Part shown: positions 56,814 through 64,000 of the stretch, in pieces | Layout of the letters: every line of letters begins with the position of its first letter | How positions within the stretch are numbered: position 1 is the stretch's first letter | Assembly: GCA_035535015.1 (NCBI GenBank) | Contig: DATLQU010000035.1 | Span: 23,641-87,640 of the forward strand | Source: Palsa-661 sp035535015 | GTDB taxonomy: Bacteria; Actinomycetota; Acidimicrobiia; Acidimicrobiales; UBA8190 | DNA: 64,000 nt | Direction: 5' to 3' | Translations under genes and position numbers: made by a program | Notes under the pieces: generated by a model | Seen by the model: the letters and a program-made list of their open reading frames with translations, nothing else | What the model was told of the DNA's origin: nothing | The model's database searches: none

Positions 56814-58015
56814 ACCCCTCGACCCACGGGCAGCGCCGTGGTCGAGACCCGGCGCACGAGATACCGGGCACCCACGTTGGCGATCAACGTGATGACCAGC
56901 AGAACGAGCCCGAGCTCGGCCATCACGCTCACGGCCAGGCCACTCACGTCGTTGAAGGCGGAGTCGAGCTGCGTCACGATGGTCGCCGCAATGGTCGTCA
57001 TGGCTCCGTAAAGAGAAGTGGTGACATGACCCGGGCTGCCCCCGCTCACCATGGCGATGGCGATGGTCTCCCCGAGCGCCCGGCCCAGACCGAGAACGGA
57101 CGCCCCGATGACCCCGGCGCGCACCCACGGAAGGGTGACGGCCCGGACCGCTTCGGCGTCGGTCATCCCGAGGGCCACGGCTCCCTCGACGGTGGACCGC
57201 GGCACCTGACGCAACAGGTCGCGGGTCGTCGCCGCGATGATGGGCAGAATCATGATGGCCAGGACCACGCCCGAGACGAGAAGTCCGTTGCCATTGCCGG
57301 CACTGTTGTGCGCCCCCTCGCCCCGGAAGAAATTGAGCACGGGAACGTCGGGCATGACGTTGGCGATCGGTTGGGCGATGTCGTGGGCCAGAAAAGGGCC
57401 GAGCGTCAGTGCCCCCCACAGTCCGTAGACGACGCTCGGGATTCCGGCCAGGACCTCCAAGAAGAATCCCACACCGCTCGACAGCCGGGCGGGGAGCTTC
57501 TCCACCACGATGAGAGCGGTCCCGATGCCGATGGGCACGGCCAGGATGAGGGCGATCAACGACGACTGCAGTGTGCCCACGATGAGCGGAAGCGCCCCGT
57601 AGGTGGCGCCCTGCGGGTGCCGTATGCCATGCGTGGTCACGATGGGGCTGTAGCTCCCACCCAGATTCCAGACGGAGCGACTGAAGAAGCCGAAGCCGTT
57701 GTACCGGATGGCGGGCATGGCCTTCCAGACGAGGGCGGCCAGGATCAGGACCAGGGCCACCAGGGGTAGAGCGGCCACCACCCGCAACGCCTTCGGCATG
57801 AACCTCTCGGCGCGCCACCAGGCCGATCCCGGACCTCGCCGGCCGCCGCCGGACGGCCCCGAACCGCCCGGAGACACCGGTGGCGCCATCCCGTCGCCGG
57901 CCGGGCCGCCGGGCCCGACCTCAACAGGCGGTCTGGCCCCCTCCGCTCGTTCCGCCGGTCCGGCGATCAGCGACGGCGGCTCGGCCACCATCGTCGTGCG
58001 GTCGTCGGCGGTCAC
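56810..58015 (-). CDS. pstC: Phosphate ABC transporter permease PstC
   Basis: 401 aa. A long Pro/Gly-rich cytoplasmic N-terminus (about 1-75) precedes the permease domain: LPLIVGTLQSSLIALILAVPIGIGTAL, VLAGIPSVVYGLWG, and ATTRDLLRQVPRSTVEGAVALGMTDAEAV with the LGRALGETIAIAMVSG segment. Partner of PstA in high-affinity phosphate uptake. GTG 58015 lies 39 bp after pstS. Confidence 0.95.
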   Translation of the reverse strand: MTADDRTTMVAEPPSLIAGPAERAEGARPPVEVGPGGPAGDGMAPPVSPGGSGPSGGGRRGPGSAWWRAERFMPKALRVVAALPLVALVLILAALVWKAMPAIRYNGFGFFSRSVWNLGGSYSPIVTTHGIRHPQGATYGALPLIVGTLQSSLIALILAVPIGIGTALIVVEKLPARLSSGVGFFLEVLAGIPSVVYGLWGALTLGPFLAHDIAQPIANVMPDVPVLNFFRGEGAHNSAGNGNGLLVSGVVLAIMILPIIAATTRDLLRQVPRSTVEGAVALGMTDAEAVRAVTLPWVRAGVIGASVLGLGRALGETIAIAMVSGGSPGHVTTSLYGAMTTIAATIVTQLDSAFNDVSGLAVSVMAELGLVLLVITLIANVGARYLVRRVSTTALPVGRGV

Positions 58016-58054
58016 GGTCGTCGGGACGGACGAGTGGCGGATGATGGAGTGGCG

Positions 58055-59248
58055 CTACGAGGACACTTTGGACACAAGCGTGGTCGAGAGGGCCTGCACG
58101 GCACTGGGCAATGCCACGAAGCCGACCTGGTCGAGATACGTCGGGGAGGCCCCGCCACTCGGATCGATGGCCCACGCCAACACCGCCTTCACGGCCTGCG
58201 CGGCCAGGGCGTTGGGCTGTTTGGTGGACACGATGGCGTACTCGTAGTTGACGATCGGGTAGCCGTTGCTTTGTGAGCCGTAGATCATGGAGATGGTCCC
58301 GCTGGCCGGCGTGGACGTGGTGAAGCTCTGCGCCTCGGCCGTGATCGACGCCGCCGTCGGGGTTTCGAAACTGCCCGCCTTGTTCTGGAGGGCGGCATAC
58401 CCCAGTCCGGCCGCCGTCGCCTGCTTGAGATAGCTGACACCCACGTAGGCCGCGCAGCCCGGCGTGCTCTGGCAGGTGGTCACCATGCCGCCGTTGCCCA
58501 TGGCGGTGAGTGCGCCGGGCACATTGGGCCACGTCACCGTGGTATCGGGTGCGATCGTCCACCCACTCGGGTCGCCGGTGGAGAGGAAGGAGGTGAACAG
58601 GAAGGTGTCACCGGAGCTGTCCGCCCGGTGGATGGGGACGATGCCCACCTTGGGGATGGTCACACCGGGGTTGAGGGAGGTGATCTTGGGGCTGTCCCAG
58701 TTGGTGATGCTGCCCTGGTAGATGCCGGCCAGCACCTTGGCCGACAACTTGAGATGCGTGGTCGACGGCAGCCCGGGGATGTTGTAGTTCACCTGTTGCG
58801 CCGAGATGGCCACAGGGATGTTCTCGAGGTCGGGGTACTGCTGCACGGCGGCGGGAGCCAGGTAGGCGTCGGAGGCACCGATGTTGGCCGTTGCCGTCTC
58901 AGCCGCCGTCACACCGGCGCCTGATCCGGTCGACGCCGTCTGCACCGAGACGCTCGGCCATTCTTTGGCGATCTGCTGCACCCACAGGTTGAACAGCGGG
59001 AAAAGGAGGCTGGAGCCCGTCTCCTGGAGTGCCACCGTCGCCGTCGGCCAGTTCTCGAGGCTCGAGAGCGAGACGGCGGCCGACGTGGGGCCGGTGGTGG
59101 ACGTCGAGGCCTTGGGGGCCGGGCTCGACGAACAGGCGGCGGCCAGGAGTGCCACGGCGGCCAGGACGACCAGGCCGCTCGCAACCTCGGAACGACTCCT
59201 CCGGGAACCGACAGCCGGGACGGCGGCTCGAGAAAGACGCGTGGGCAT
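58055..59248 (-). CDS. pstS: Phosphate-binding lipoprotein PstS
   Basis: 397 aa. Lipoprotein signal ending LLAAACSSS. Binding-protein motifs: LQETGSSLLFPLFNLWV, VQTASTGSGAGVTAAETATANIGASDAYL, VPIHRADSSGDTFLFTSFLS and GMVTTCQSTPGCAAYVG. It captures phosphate outside the membrane and feeds PstCA. ATG 59248 has AAGGAG upstream. Separated from pstB by 125 bp with no clear promoter of its own. Confidence 0.94.
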   Translation of the reverse strand: MPTRLSRAAVPAVGSRRSRSEVASGLVVLAAVALLAAACSSSPAPKASTSTTGPTSAAVSLSSLENWPTATVALQETGSSLLFPLFNLWVQQIAKEWPSVSVQTASTGSGAGVTAAETATANIGASDAYLAPAAVQQYPDLENIPVAISAQQVNYNIPGLPSTTHLKLSAKVLAGIYQGSITNWDSPKITSLNPGVTIPKVGIVPIHRADSSGDTFLFTSFLSTGDPSGWTIAPDTTVTWPNVPGALTAMGNGGMVTTCQSTPGCAAYVGVSYLKQATAAGLGYAALQNKAGSFETPTAASITAEAQSFTTSTPASGTISMIYGSQSNGYPIVNYEYAIVSTKQPNALAAQAVKAVLAWAIDPSGGASPTYLDQVGFVALPSAVQALSTTLVSKVSS

Positions 59249-59373
59249 GGTGATCCAACTCCTTTGCCATCGTGTGCTCGGCGCGGGCGATCCGCACCGT
59301 GTGGGGGCGACCGGCTGGCTCGGCGACGGGTGCTGTCATCCGACCGGAGCCAGGCGGGGCCATGATCAGCCGG

Positions 59374-60258
59374 TCATCCGATTCGTCCGCTCACGTAGCT
59401 CACCGTCTCGGGCTCCGACGGAGCCTCGAAGATGCGCTCGGTGTCCCCTGTTTCCACCAACCGCCCGTTGTAGAGAAAGGCGGTGGTCCCGGCCAGGCGC
59501 TTGGCCTGAGCCAGATTGTGGGTGACGATTACCATGGTCAGATCGGGTGCCAGCTGCCGGAGCAACTCCTCGACCATGTCGGTGGTGACCGGATCGAGTG
59601 ACGACGTCGGCTCGTCGAGGAGAAGCACATCCGGTTCGACGGCGAGGGCGCGCGCCAGGCAGAGCAGCTGCTGCTGTCCTCCGGACAACCGGAATGGCGA
59701 GTCGCTCAATCGGTCCGACACCGCCGACCACAGGCCGACTTCGCGCAGGAAACGCTCAGCCACCGCCGGAAGCTCCCGGCGCGGCGACAGCCGGTGGGCC
59801 TTCACGCCGGAGACGACATTGTCGCCGATCGACATGGGAAACGGATTGGGCCGCTGGAAGACCATGCCCACCCGTCGACGCAACACCAGGGGGTCCATCT
59901 GGTTGCCCGAGATCTCCTGGCCGTCGAATTCGATGGCTCCGGTCCGCCAGTAGCCGCGCACCTTGTCGTTCATCCGGTTCAGCGAGCGCAGAAACGTCGA
60001 CTTTCCACATCCGGTGGGCCCGATGAGGGCCGTGATCGTCCCTGGGGTGAACCCGAGATCGATCCCCGACAACACGGTCTTGGCCCCGAAGCCGACCGAG
60101 ACGTCACGGGCCACGAGCACGGGGTGGTCGAGGAGGGCGACCGGGGAGGAGGTCGGCGGGCCGGCGGCACGGGTGCTGACGCCAGCCTCGTGGTGGGCCA
60201 GTACCGATCGAGGGCCGCCGGACGTCTCCGGCGAGTCTGAAACCACCCTGTCAGCCAC
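59374..60258 (-). CDS. pstB: Phosphate ABC transporter ATPase PstB
   Basis: 294 aa. Walker A GPTGCGKSTFLRSLNRMND, Q-loop VGMVFQRPNPFPMSI, signature RLSGGQQQLLCLARAL, Walker B VLLLDEPTSSLD and H-loop VTHN. It powers PstCA. A short extra N-terminal tail of about 45 residues precedes the ABC domain. GTG 60258 has TAAGTT 7 nt upstream (leaderless). Here pstB comes first (pstB-S-C-A), unlike the common pstSCAB order, and phoU is absent. Confidence 0.95.
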   Translation of the reverse strand: MADRVVSDSPETSGGPRSVLAHHEAGVSTRAAGPPTSSPVALLDHPVLVARDVSVGFGAKTVLSGIDLGFTPGTITALIGPTGCGKSTFLRSLNRMNDKVRGYWRTGAIEFDGQEISGNQMDPLVLRRRVGMVFQRPNPFPMSIGDNVVSGVKAHRLSPRRELPAVAERFLREVGLWSAVSDRLSDSPFRLSGGQQQLLCLARALAVEPDVLLLDEPTSSLDPVTTDMVEELLRQLAPDLTMVIVTHNLAQAKRLAGTTAFLYNGRLVETGDTERIFEAPSEPETVSYVSGRIG

Positions 60259-60265
60259 AACGCGG

Positions 60266-60331
60266 AACTTAACGGGGCAAGGTGAACGTTACGCGAACAA
60301 CAGGCATCCTGACGGTGATCGTTCGATGAAC
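60266..60331 (-). promoter_or_regulatory. pst promoter with two-pair Pho-box array
   Basis: The -10 box TAAGTT is at 60266-60271. Immediately upstream (minus strand) are GTTCACCTTGC (60277-60287) and GTTCGCGTAAC (60288-60298), then after 11 bp GATCACCGTCA (60310-60320) and GTTCATCGAAC (60321-60331). Streptomyces PHO boxes are direct repeats of 11-bp GTTCACC-type units bound by PhoP, and the match is good. The pairs are 33 bp apart, so all units are in helical phase. Regulator binding is inferred. Confidence 0.68.
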
Positions 60332-60336
60332 GACAG

Positions 60337-60362
60337 GGGCGCCGGGCCCAGGTCCGGCGCCC
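60337..60362 (-). terminator. Hairpin ending the hemQ-larE operon
   Basis: GGGCGCCGG (60337-60345) and CCGGCGCCC (60354-60362) form a perfect 9-bp stem with an 8-nt loop, 6 bp past the stop of the last gene of the operon and just upstream of the Pho boxes. No T-run. Likely an intrinsic-type terminator separating the operon from pst. Confidence 0.55.
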
Positions 60363-60368
60363 TCATGG

Positions 60369-60887
60369 TCAGACCTGGCCGGTCCGGTGCCGGGCTTTGT
60401 GGGCCATGGCCTTGGCCGCCCCCCAGGCCCGGGCGGGGTCGACCAAGGACTCGTCGACCGCTCCGAGCGATGCTGGGGTGAGGCCGTAGATGTCATCGGG
60501 AAACCGACTCTCGTCGAAGGCGTCACGCACGACGGCGGGCACCCGGGCATGGCGCAGCACCGCCGTCGGGTACGTCACGGCGGCCCGGACGATCTCGAGG
60601 GGGGTGCTCGACTGGGCCGCGAGGTCGGAGGACAACAAGGCGTACAGCCGGCCGGCGACCTCCTCCTGCGCCCGGCGGCCGGCCTCGAGCGCCTCCGTCC
60701 TCACCGCCGCGTGGTCGACTCCCGGAGCCGGACCGGTGGCGTCCCAGGCATCGATGATCCGGGCAACCTCACGAGCGACCCAGGCCGGCACCACCTCCGC
60801 CAGCCGGGCACCGAGGGACGCGGCTGATTCGGCCAGCAGATGCTCGGGGTCCGGCGGGCCGGCGCCGTCAGCGACCACCGCGCTCAA
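60369..60887 (-). CDS. Unknown conserved-looking protein (172 aa)
   Basis: No family recognised. Largely helical and Ala-rich: SAASLGARLAEVVPAWVAREVARII, GRRAQEEVAGRLYALLSSDLAAQ, TPLEIVRAAVTYPTAVLRHARVP and FDESRFPDDIYGLTP, ending with a short basic tail. The TTG start at 60887 overlaps the NIL gene stop by four bases (TTGA). Last gene of hemQ-larE-NIL-this. No signal or membrane segment. The link to LarE or heme synthesis is contextual only. Confidence 0.7.
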   Translation of the reverse strand: MSAVVADGAGPPDPEHLLAESAASLGARLAEVVPAWVAREVARIIDAWDATGPAPGVDHAAVRTEALEAGRRAQEEVAGRLYALLSSDLAAQSSTPLEIVRAAVTYPTAVLRHARVPAVVRDAFDESRFPDDIYGLTPASLGAVDESLVDPARAWGAAKAMAHKARHRTGQV

Positions 60888-61123
60888 CTCTCGACGATGT
60901 CACCGAGAAGATCGACGCGGACACCCGTGTCACGGAGAAAGGCCAGGGCTCCGTCGACCTTGGCCGGCTCGCCCGAGAGCTCGCAGACGATCCACCCCTC
61001 GTGGTCGTCGACGTTGGCCCGGCGGATGTTCGGCTCCACGTCGTATTCGCGGACGAGTCGGGCGATCAGAGGTTCTCGTACGAGGGCCTCGGGAAAGGTG
61101 AGCTTCACCCGGACCTCGATCAT
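60884..61123 (-). CDS. NIL-domain protein
   Basis: 79 aa: VRVKLTFPEALVREPLIARLVREY, then DVEPNIRRANVDDHEGWIV, ELSGEPAKVDGALAFLRDTGVRVDLL. This is a complete NIL domain, the small ferredoxin-like fold found at the C-terminus of methionine ABC ATPases and next to ferredoxins. It may bind a small sulfur-containing ligand or act as an adaptor. ATG 61123 overlaps the larE stop (ATGA), so the two are translated together. Confidence 0.85.
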   Translation of the reverse strand: MIEVRVKLTFPEALVREPLIARLVREYDVEPNIRRANVDDHEGWIVCELSGEPAKVDGALAFLRDTGVRVDLLGDIVES

Positions 61124-61998
61124 GCCGTGCCTTTCGTCGGTGACTGGGGTGCCGGCGCCGGTTCCCGATCGGCGACGGCTCCCGTTGTCGTGGCCAACGC
61201 CGCATTCAAATTCCCGGACCGGAACCCCTCGAGGTCGAGGGTGACGTAGGAGTAGCCCGCCCGCCGCACAACCGCCACCACCTGTTCGCGCATGGCCACG
61301 GCCCGCCCCAGCTCGCCCGTGTCGAGCTCCACTCGAGCCAGGTCGCCGTAATGCCGGACCCGGAGCTGTCGGAACCCGAGCGCCCGCAGTCCCGACTCGG
61401 CGTCGGCCACAGTGGTGAGAGTGCCGAGGGTGACCGGTGTGCCATAGGGGACGCGCGACGCCAGGCACGCGGCCGCCGGCTTGTCCCAGGTCCGTAGCCC
61501 GAGGCGGCGCGATGACTGGCGGACGTCGAACTTCGAGAAACCGGACTCCACGAGCGGGAAACGCGCCCCGCGCTCCGAGGCCGCCCGCTGGCCCGGCCGG
61601 TGATCGCCGAGATCGTCGACGTTCACACCGAGCACCACAGTGGACCGTTCGACCGCCGCCAGGGGGCTGAGAACGTCCAGAAGGCTCGCCTTGCAGTGAT
61701 AGCAGCGGTCGGCGTCGTTCGAGCGATAGGCCGGATCGGCCAACTCGTCGGTGGGGACCTCCTGCCAACGCAGACCCCATTCGGCGGCCAGGCTCCGGCA
61801 GTCGTCGAGTTCCTCGGGCGCCAGCGAGGGCGACACCGCGGTGACGCACAGGACGCTGTCGGCACCGAGGGTGTCAGTGGCCACGTGGGCCAGAAAAGCG
61901 GAATCCGCCCCGCCGGAGAAAGCCACCACCACGCGGCCCAGCTGCCCGAGGGTGGTCTTCAGGTTCTGGAGCTTCTCCGGTGGCGCGGCGAGGGTCAT
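61120..61998 (-). CDS. larE: ATP-dependent sacrificial sulfur transferase LarE
   Basis: 292 aa. PP-loop ATP pyrophosphatase: VVAFSGGADSAFLAHVA at the N-terminus, ADRCYHCKASLL in the middle, and WDKPAAACLASRVPYG, whose Cys corresponds to the sulfur-donating cysteine of LarE. LarE installs the two thio groups of the nickel-pincer cofactor, giving up its own cysteine sulfur in the best-studied enzyme. It completes the pathway begun by larB and larC at 3.2-5.3 kb. Placed 7 bp after hemQ. Confidence 0.93.
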   Translation of the reverse strand: MTLAAPPEKLQNLKTTLGQLGRVVVAFSGGADSAFLAHVATDTLGADSVLCVTAVSPSLAPEELDDCRSLAAEWGLRWQEVPTDELADPAYRSNDADRCYHCKASLLDVLSPLAAVERSTVVLGVNVDDLGDHRPGQRAASERGARFPLVESGFSKFDVRQSSRRLGLRTWDKPAAACLASRVPYGTPVTLGTLTTVADAESGLRALGFRQLRVRHYGDLARVELDTGELGRAVAMREQVVAVVRRAGYSYVTLDLEGFRSGNLNAALATTTGAVADREPAPAPQSPTKGTA

Positions 61999-62005
61999 CG
62001 AGGGC

Positions 62006-62758
62006 CTAGCGGGTGGTGACGCTGTCGAGGACGGCTTCGATCTCGTCCACCATGCCGGAGTAGAAGGGTCCGAACTCCGCGTACCGGGCCGACGCCTCGT
62101 CGAAGCGCATCTCGTAGACGCACGCCTTCAGATCGTCGGGATGGACGCCGAACAGCGTGACACCCCACTCCCAGTCGTCAAGACCGGTCGACCCCGTGAT
62201 CAACTGCAGGATTCGGCCTTTGAAGAGGCGGCCGACGGTGCCGTGGCCGCGCATGAGCTCGACGCGTTCCTCGTAAGACAGTGCATACCAGTTGAACGTT
62301 TCCGACCGTCGCTTGGACATCGGATAGAAGCAGAACGCCGTCTTGTCCGCCGGTGGCAGGGTCGGGTAGAGCCGGGCCTGCTTGATGTCCTCGGGAAGGC
62401 CCGGCGCGTACTCCGACAGCTCCGTCAGTGACACATAGGAGCCGACGACCTCGAGGCCGGCGGCACCGAGGGCGCTCTGCACGGTGCGCAGATGCCAGAG
62501 GTCGTCGCCGATCACCATGAAACCGACGTCCGCCTTGTGGCCGAGCAGGGCCACGGTCACGACCTGACCGTCCCCGGCCCGAGCCTCCTTGACCGCTCTG
62601 ATCACCGCCTCGCGATCGAGGGTCGGACCGACCCGGCAGAAGAGGTGGAGCACCGCACGCCCGACAGACGGCGACAGCGGGGCCCGGGCGCCGGCGGGTC
62701 CCGTGGGCGTCCCGGTAGGTGTCATGGGCTCATTCTCATCGGATCTGGTCCCCGGCAT
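62006..62758 (-). CDS. hemQ: Coproheme decarboxylase HemQ (chlorite dismutase family)
   Basis: 250 aa. HemQ makes heme b from coproheme by two oxidative decarboxylations, the last step of the coproporphyrin-dependent route used by actinobacteria. Landmarks: YPMSKRRSETFNWYAL (with the catalytic Tyr), MRGHGTVGRLFKGRILQLITGSTGLDDWEWGVTLFG (containing the proximal His region) and VYEMRFDEASARYAEFGPFYSG. ATG 62758 was preferred because TACACT (62767-62772) lies 8 nt upstream; ATG 62725 is also in frame. First gene of the operon with larE. Confidence 0.93.
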   Translation of the reverse strand: MPGTRSDENEPMTPTGTPTGPAGARAPLSPSVGRAVLHLFCRVGPTLDREAVIRAVKEARAGDGQVVTVALLGHKADVGFMVIGDDLWHLRTVQSALGAAGLEVVGSYVSLTELSEYAPGLPEDIKQARLYPTLPPADKTAFCFYPMSKRRSETFNWYALSYEERVELMRGHGTVGRLFKGRILQLITGSTGLDDWEWGVTLFGVHPDDLKACVYEMRFDEASARYAEFGPFYSGMVDEIEAVLDSVTTR

Positions 62759-62780
62759 CTGACTCCAGTGTAGGAAACGA

Positions 62781-62809
62781 CGAGGGGCGCCCCATCGGGG
62801 CGCCCCTCG
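62781..62809 (-). terminator. Strong terminator hairpin after groEL
   Basis: CGAGGGGCGCCCC (62781-62793), loop ATC, GGGGCGCCCCTCG (62797-62809): a perfect 13-bp GC stem with a 3-nt loop, followed on the minus strand by TCGTTTCC. It lies 39 bp past the groEL stop. The -35 position of the hemQ promoter would fall inside this hairpin. Confidence 0.85.
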
Positions 62810-62848
62810 GTCTCGATCTGACGACGGCCGCGGGGCCGGCGCAGGTTC

Positions 62849-64000
62849 CTAGAAGTCGTCCATCCCGCCGCCGGGCATGGCCGGCGCGCCTTCCTTCTCC
62901 GGCTTGTCGACGATGACCGCCTCGGTGGTGAGGAAGAGAGCGGCGATCGACGCCGCGTTCTGAAGCGCTGACCGGGTCACCTTGGCGGCGTCGATGACGC
63001 CCGAGGCGAAGAGGTCCTCGTACACCCCGGTGGCGGCGTTCAAGCCTTCGGCCGGCTTCTTCAGGTTGCGGACCTTGTCGACCACCACGCCACCTTCGAG
63101 GCCGGCGTTGACAGCGATCTGCTTCAGGGGAGCCTCGACGGCCGTGGCCACCAAACGGCAACCCGTGGCCTCGTCGCCCTCGAGCTTCTCGGCCCGGTCG
63201 AGGATGAGCGCCTGGGCCCGCAGAAGGGCCACGCCACCGCCGGGGACGACGCCCTCTTCGATGGCGGCCTTCGTCGTCGAGACGGCGTCCTCGATCCGGT
63301 GCTTCTTCTCCTTCAGCTCCACCTCGGTGGCGGCTCCCACCTTGATGACGGCCACACCGCCCGACAGCTTGGCCAGACGTTCCTGGAGCTTCTCGCGGTC
63401 GTAGTCGGAGTCGGTGTTCTCGATCTCGGCCTTGATCTGGCTGATCCGCCCCTTGATCTCGTCGTCCGAGCCCGCACCCTCCACGATGGTCGTCTCGTCC
63501 TTGGTCACGACGACCTTGCGCGCCGTCCCGAGCAGGTCGAGGGTGATGTTCTCGAGCTTGAGACCCACCTCCTCGGTGATCACCTGGCCGGCGGTGAGGA
63601 TCGCGATGTCCTGCAGCATGGCCTTGCGGCGCTCCCCGAAGCCGGGGGCCTTCACCGCGACGCTCTTGAAGGTGCCGCGGATCTTGTTGACCACCAGGGT
63701 GGCGAGCGCCTCGCCCTCGACGTCCTCGGCGATGATGACCAGCGGCTTGGTGCTCTGCATCACCTTCTCGAGCACGGGCAGGAGGTCCCGGACGGCGGTG
63801 ATCTTGGAGCCGACCAGCAGCACGTAGGCGTCCTCGAGCACGGCCTCCATGCGCTCGGGGTCGGTCACGAAGTAGGGGGAGATGTAGCCCTTGTCGAAGC
63901 GCATGCCCTCGACCAGGTCCATCTCCATGCCGAAGGTCTGGGACTCCTCGACGGTGATGACGCCGTCCTTGCCCACCTTGTCGATGGCCTCGGAGATCAT
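62849..64000 (-). CDS. groEL: 60 kDa chaperonin GroEL, C-terminal part (runs off window)
   Basis: The last 383 codons are seen; the 5' end lies beyond the window. Signature pieces: KVGKDGVITVEES, YISPYFVTDPERMEAVLED, VNKIRGTFKSVAVKAPGFGERRKAMLQDIAILTGG-like (here LTAGQ), ERLAKLSGGVAVIKVGAATEVE and EEGVVPGGGVALLRA. The tail ends PGGGMDDF, a short Gly/Met C-terminus and not the His-rich tail of mycobacterial GroEL1. It folds proteins in an ATP-driven tetradecamer with GroES. Confidence 0.97.
   Translation of the reverse strand: MISEAIDKVGKDGVITVEESQTFGMEMDLVEGMRFDKGYISPYFVTDPERMEAVLEDAYVLLVGSKITAVRDLLPVLEKVMQSTKPLVIIAEDVEGEALATLVVNKIRGTFKSVAVKAPGFGERRKAMLQDIAILTAGQVITEEVGLKLENITLDLLGTARKVVVTKDETTIVEGAGSDDEIKGRISQIKAEIENTDSDYDREKLQERLAKLSGGVAVIKVGAATEVELKEKKHRIEDAVSTTKAAIEEGVVPGGGVALLRAQALILDRAEKLEGDEATGCRLVATAVEAPLKQIAVNAGLEGGVVVDKVRNLKKPAEGLNAATGVYEDLFASGVIDAAKVTRSALQNAASIAALFLTTEAVIVDKPEKEGAPAMPGGGMDDF

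Noticed and set aside
1..64000. CRISPR array, insertion sequence, integrase or phage genes
   Set aside because: No spaced repeats, transposase or integrase motifs, or phage structural proteins were found on either strand.

Overview
The window is GC-rich (mostly near 70%), densely coded DNA from a high-GC actinobacterium. Several features point that way: starts are often GTG; a decayed mycothiol-dependent maleylpyruvate isomerase family gene is present; HemQ-type heme synthesis is present; the pst promoter carries Streptomyces-like 11-bp Pho-box repeats; and many genes appear leaderless, with a TANNNT box 6-9 nt before the start codon. Small Cys-rich and zinc-ribbon proteins and the pilin cluster make an Acidimicrobiia-type genome plausible, but that placement is an inference. 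No plasmid, phage, CRISPR or rRNA signal was seen.

Layout. 0-6.4 kb: sulfatase (cut by the window edge), GNAT, amidase, a broken HD-domain gene, the nickel-pincer cofactor genes larB-larC, and pheA back-to-back with larB, then tRNA-Ser(UGA). 6.4-13 kb: a lower-GC accessory stretch directly after the tRNA, with a secreted phosphoesterase and MarR regulator, a secreted alpha/beta hydrolase and TetR regulator, an SRPBCC protein, and two adjacent gene wrecks (a YCII/ECF-sigma remnant and a mycothiol-dependent isomerase remnant). 13-16.6 kb: ParA-like ATPase, zinc-ribbon protein, DUF3892-like protein, HtrA-like protease. 17-21.8 kb: a translationally coupled operon of three type IV pilin-like proteins, one carrying Ig-like repeats. 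22-26.2 kb: secreted alpha-L-rhamnosidase coupled to an NHL-repeat protein. 26.6-32.1 kb: class III cyclase, Smr protein, crotonase, DUF1697 protein, LysR and methyltransferase, and a quinone-reductase-like MDR enzyme.

32-38.6 kb: an extended kdp potassium-uptake operon. Reading along the minus strand it is a 27-aa membrane peptide, kdpF, kdpA, kdpB, kdpC, an OB-fold protein, two very small ORFs, and a KdpD without a histidine-kinase module. 39-44 kb: secreted hydrolase, single-domain response regulator coupled to a membrane PAS-GGDEF-EAL protein. 44-50 kb: a DNA-repair block (LigC-like ATP ligase, LigD-type polymerase domain, HhH-PHP protein, PD-(D/E)XK nuclease coupled to a nuclease-like partner that seems to lack the active site). 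50-55 kb: patatin, a frameshifted GNAT, HSL-type esterase, second class III cyclase, Cys-rich mini-protein, NUDIX hydrolase. 55-60.3 kb: phosphate operon pstB-pstS-pstC-pstA-response regulator behind a two-pair Pho-box array. 60.3-62.8 kb: operon hemQ-larE-NIL domain-unknown, closed by a hairpin. 62.8-64 kb: 3' part of groEL with a strong terminator.

How parts connect. larB/larC and larE lie 56 kb apart but together supply the nickel-pincer cofactor pathway; no lactate racemase (larA) is in the window. The pst and kdp promoters have nearly the same layout: a leaderless -10 box preceded by two tandem pairs of 11-bp GTTYAYG-like repeats. The OmpR-type response regulator at the end of the pst operon is therefore a candidate regulator of both. 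Most coding starts were chosen from 1-4 base overlaps with the preceding gene or from the leaderless -10 spacing.
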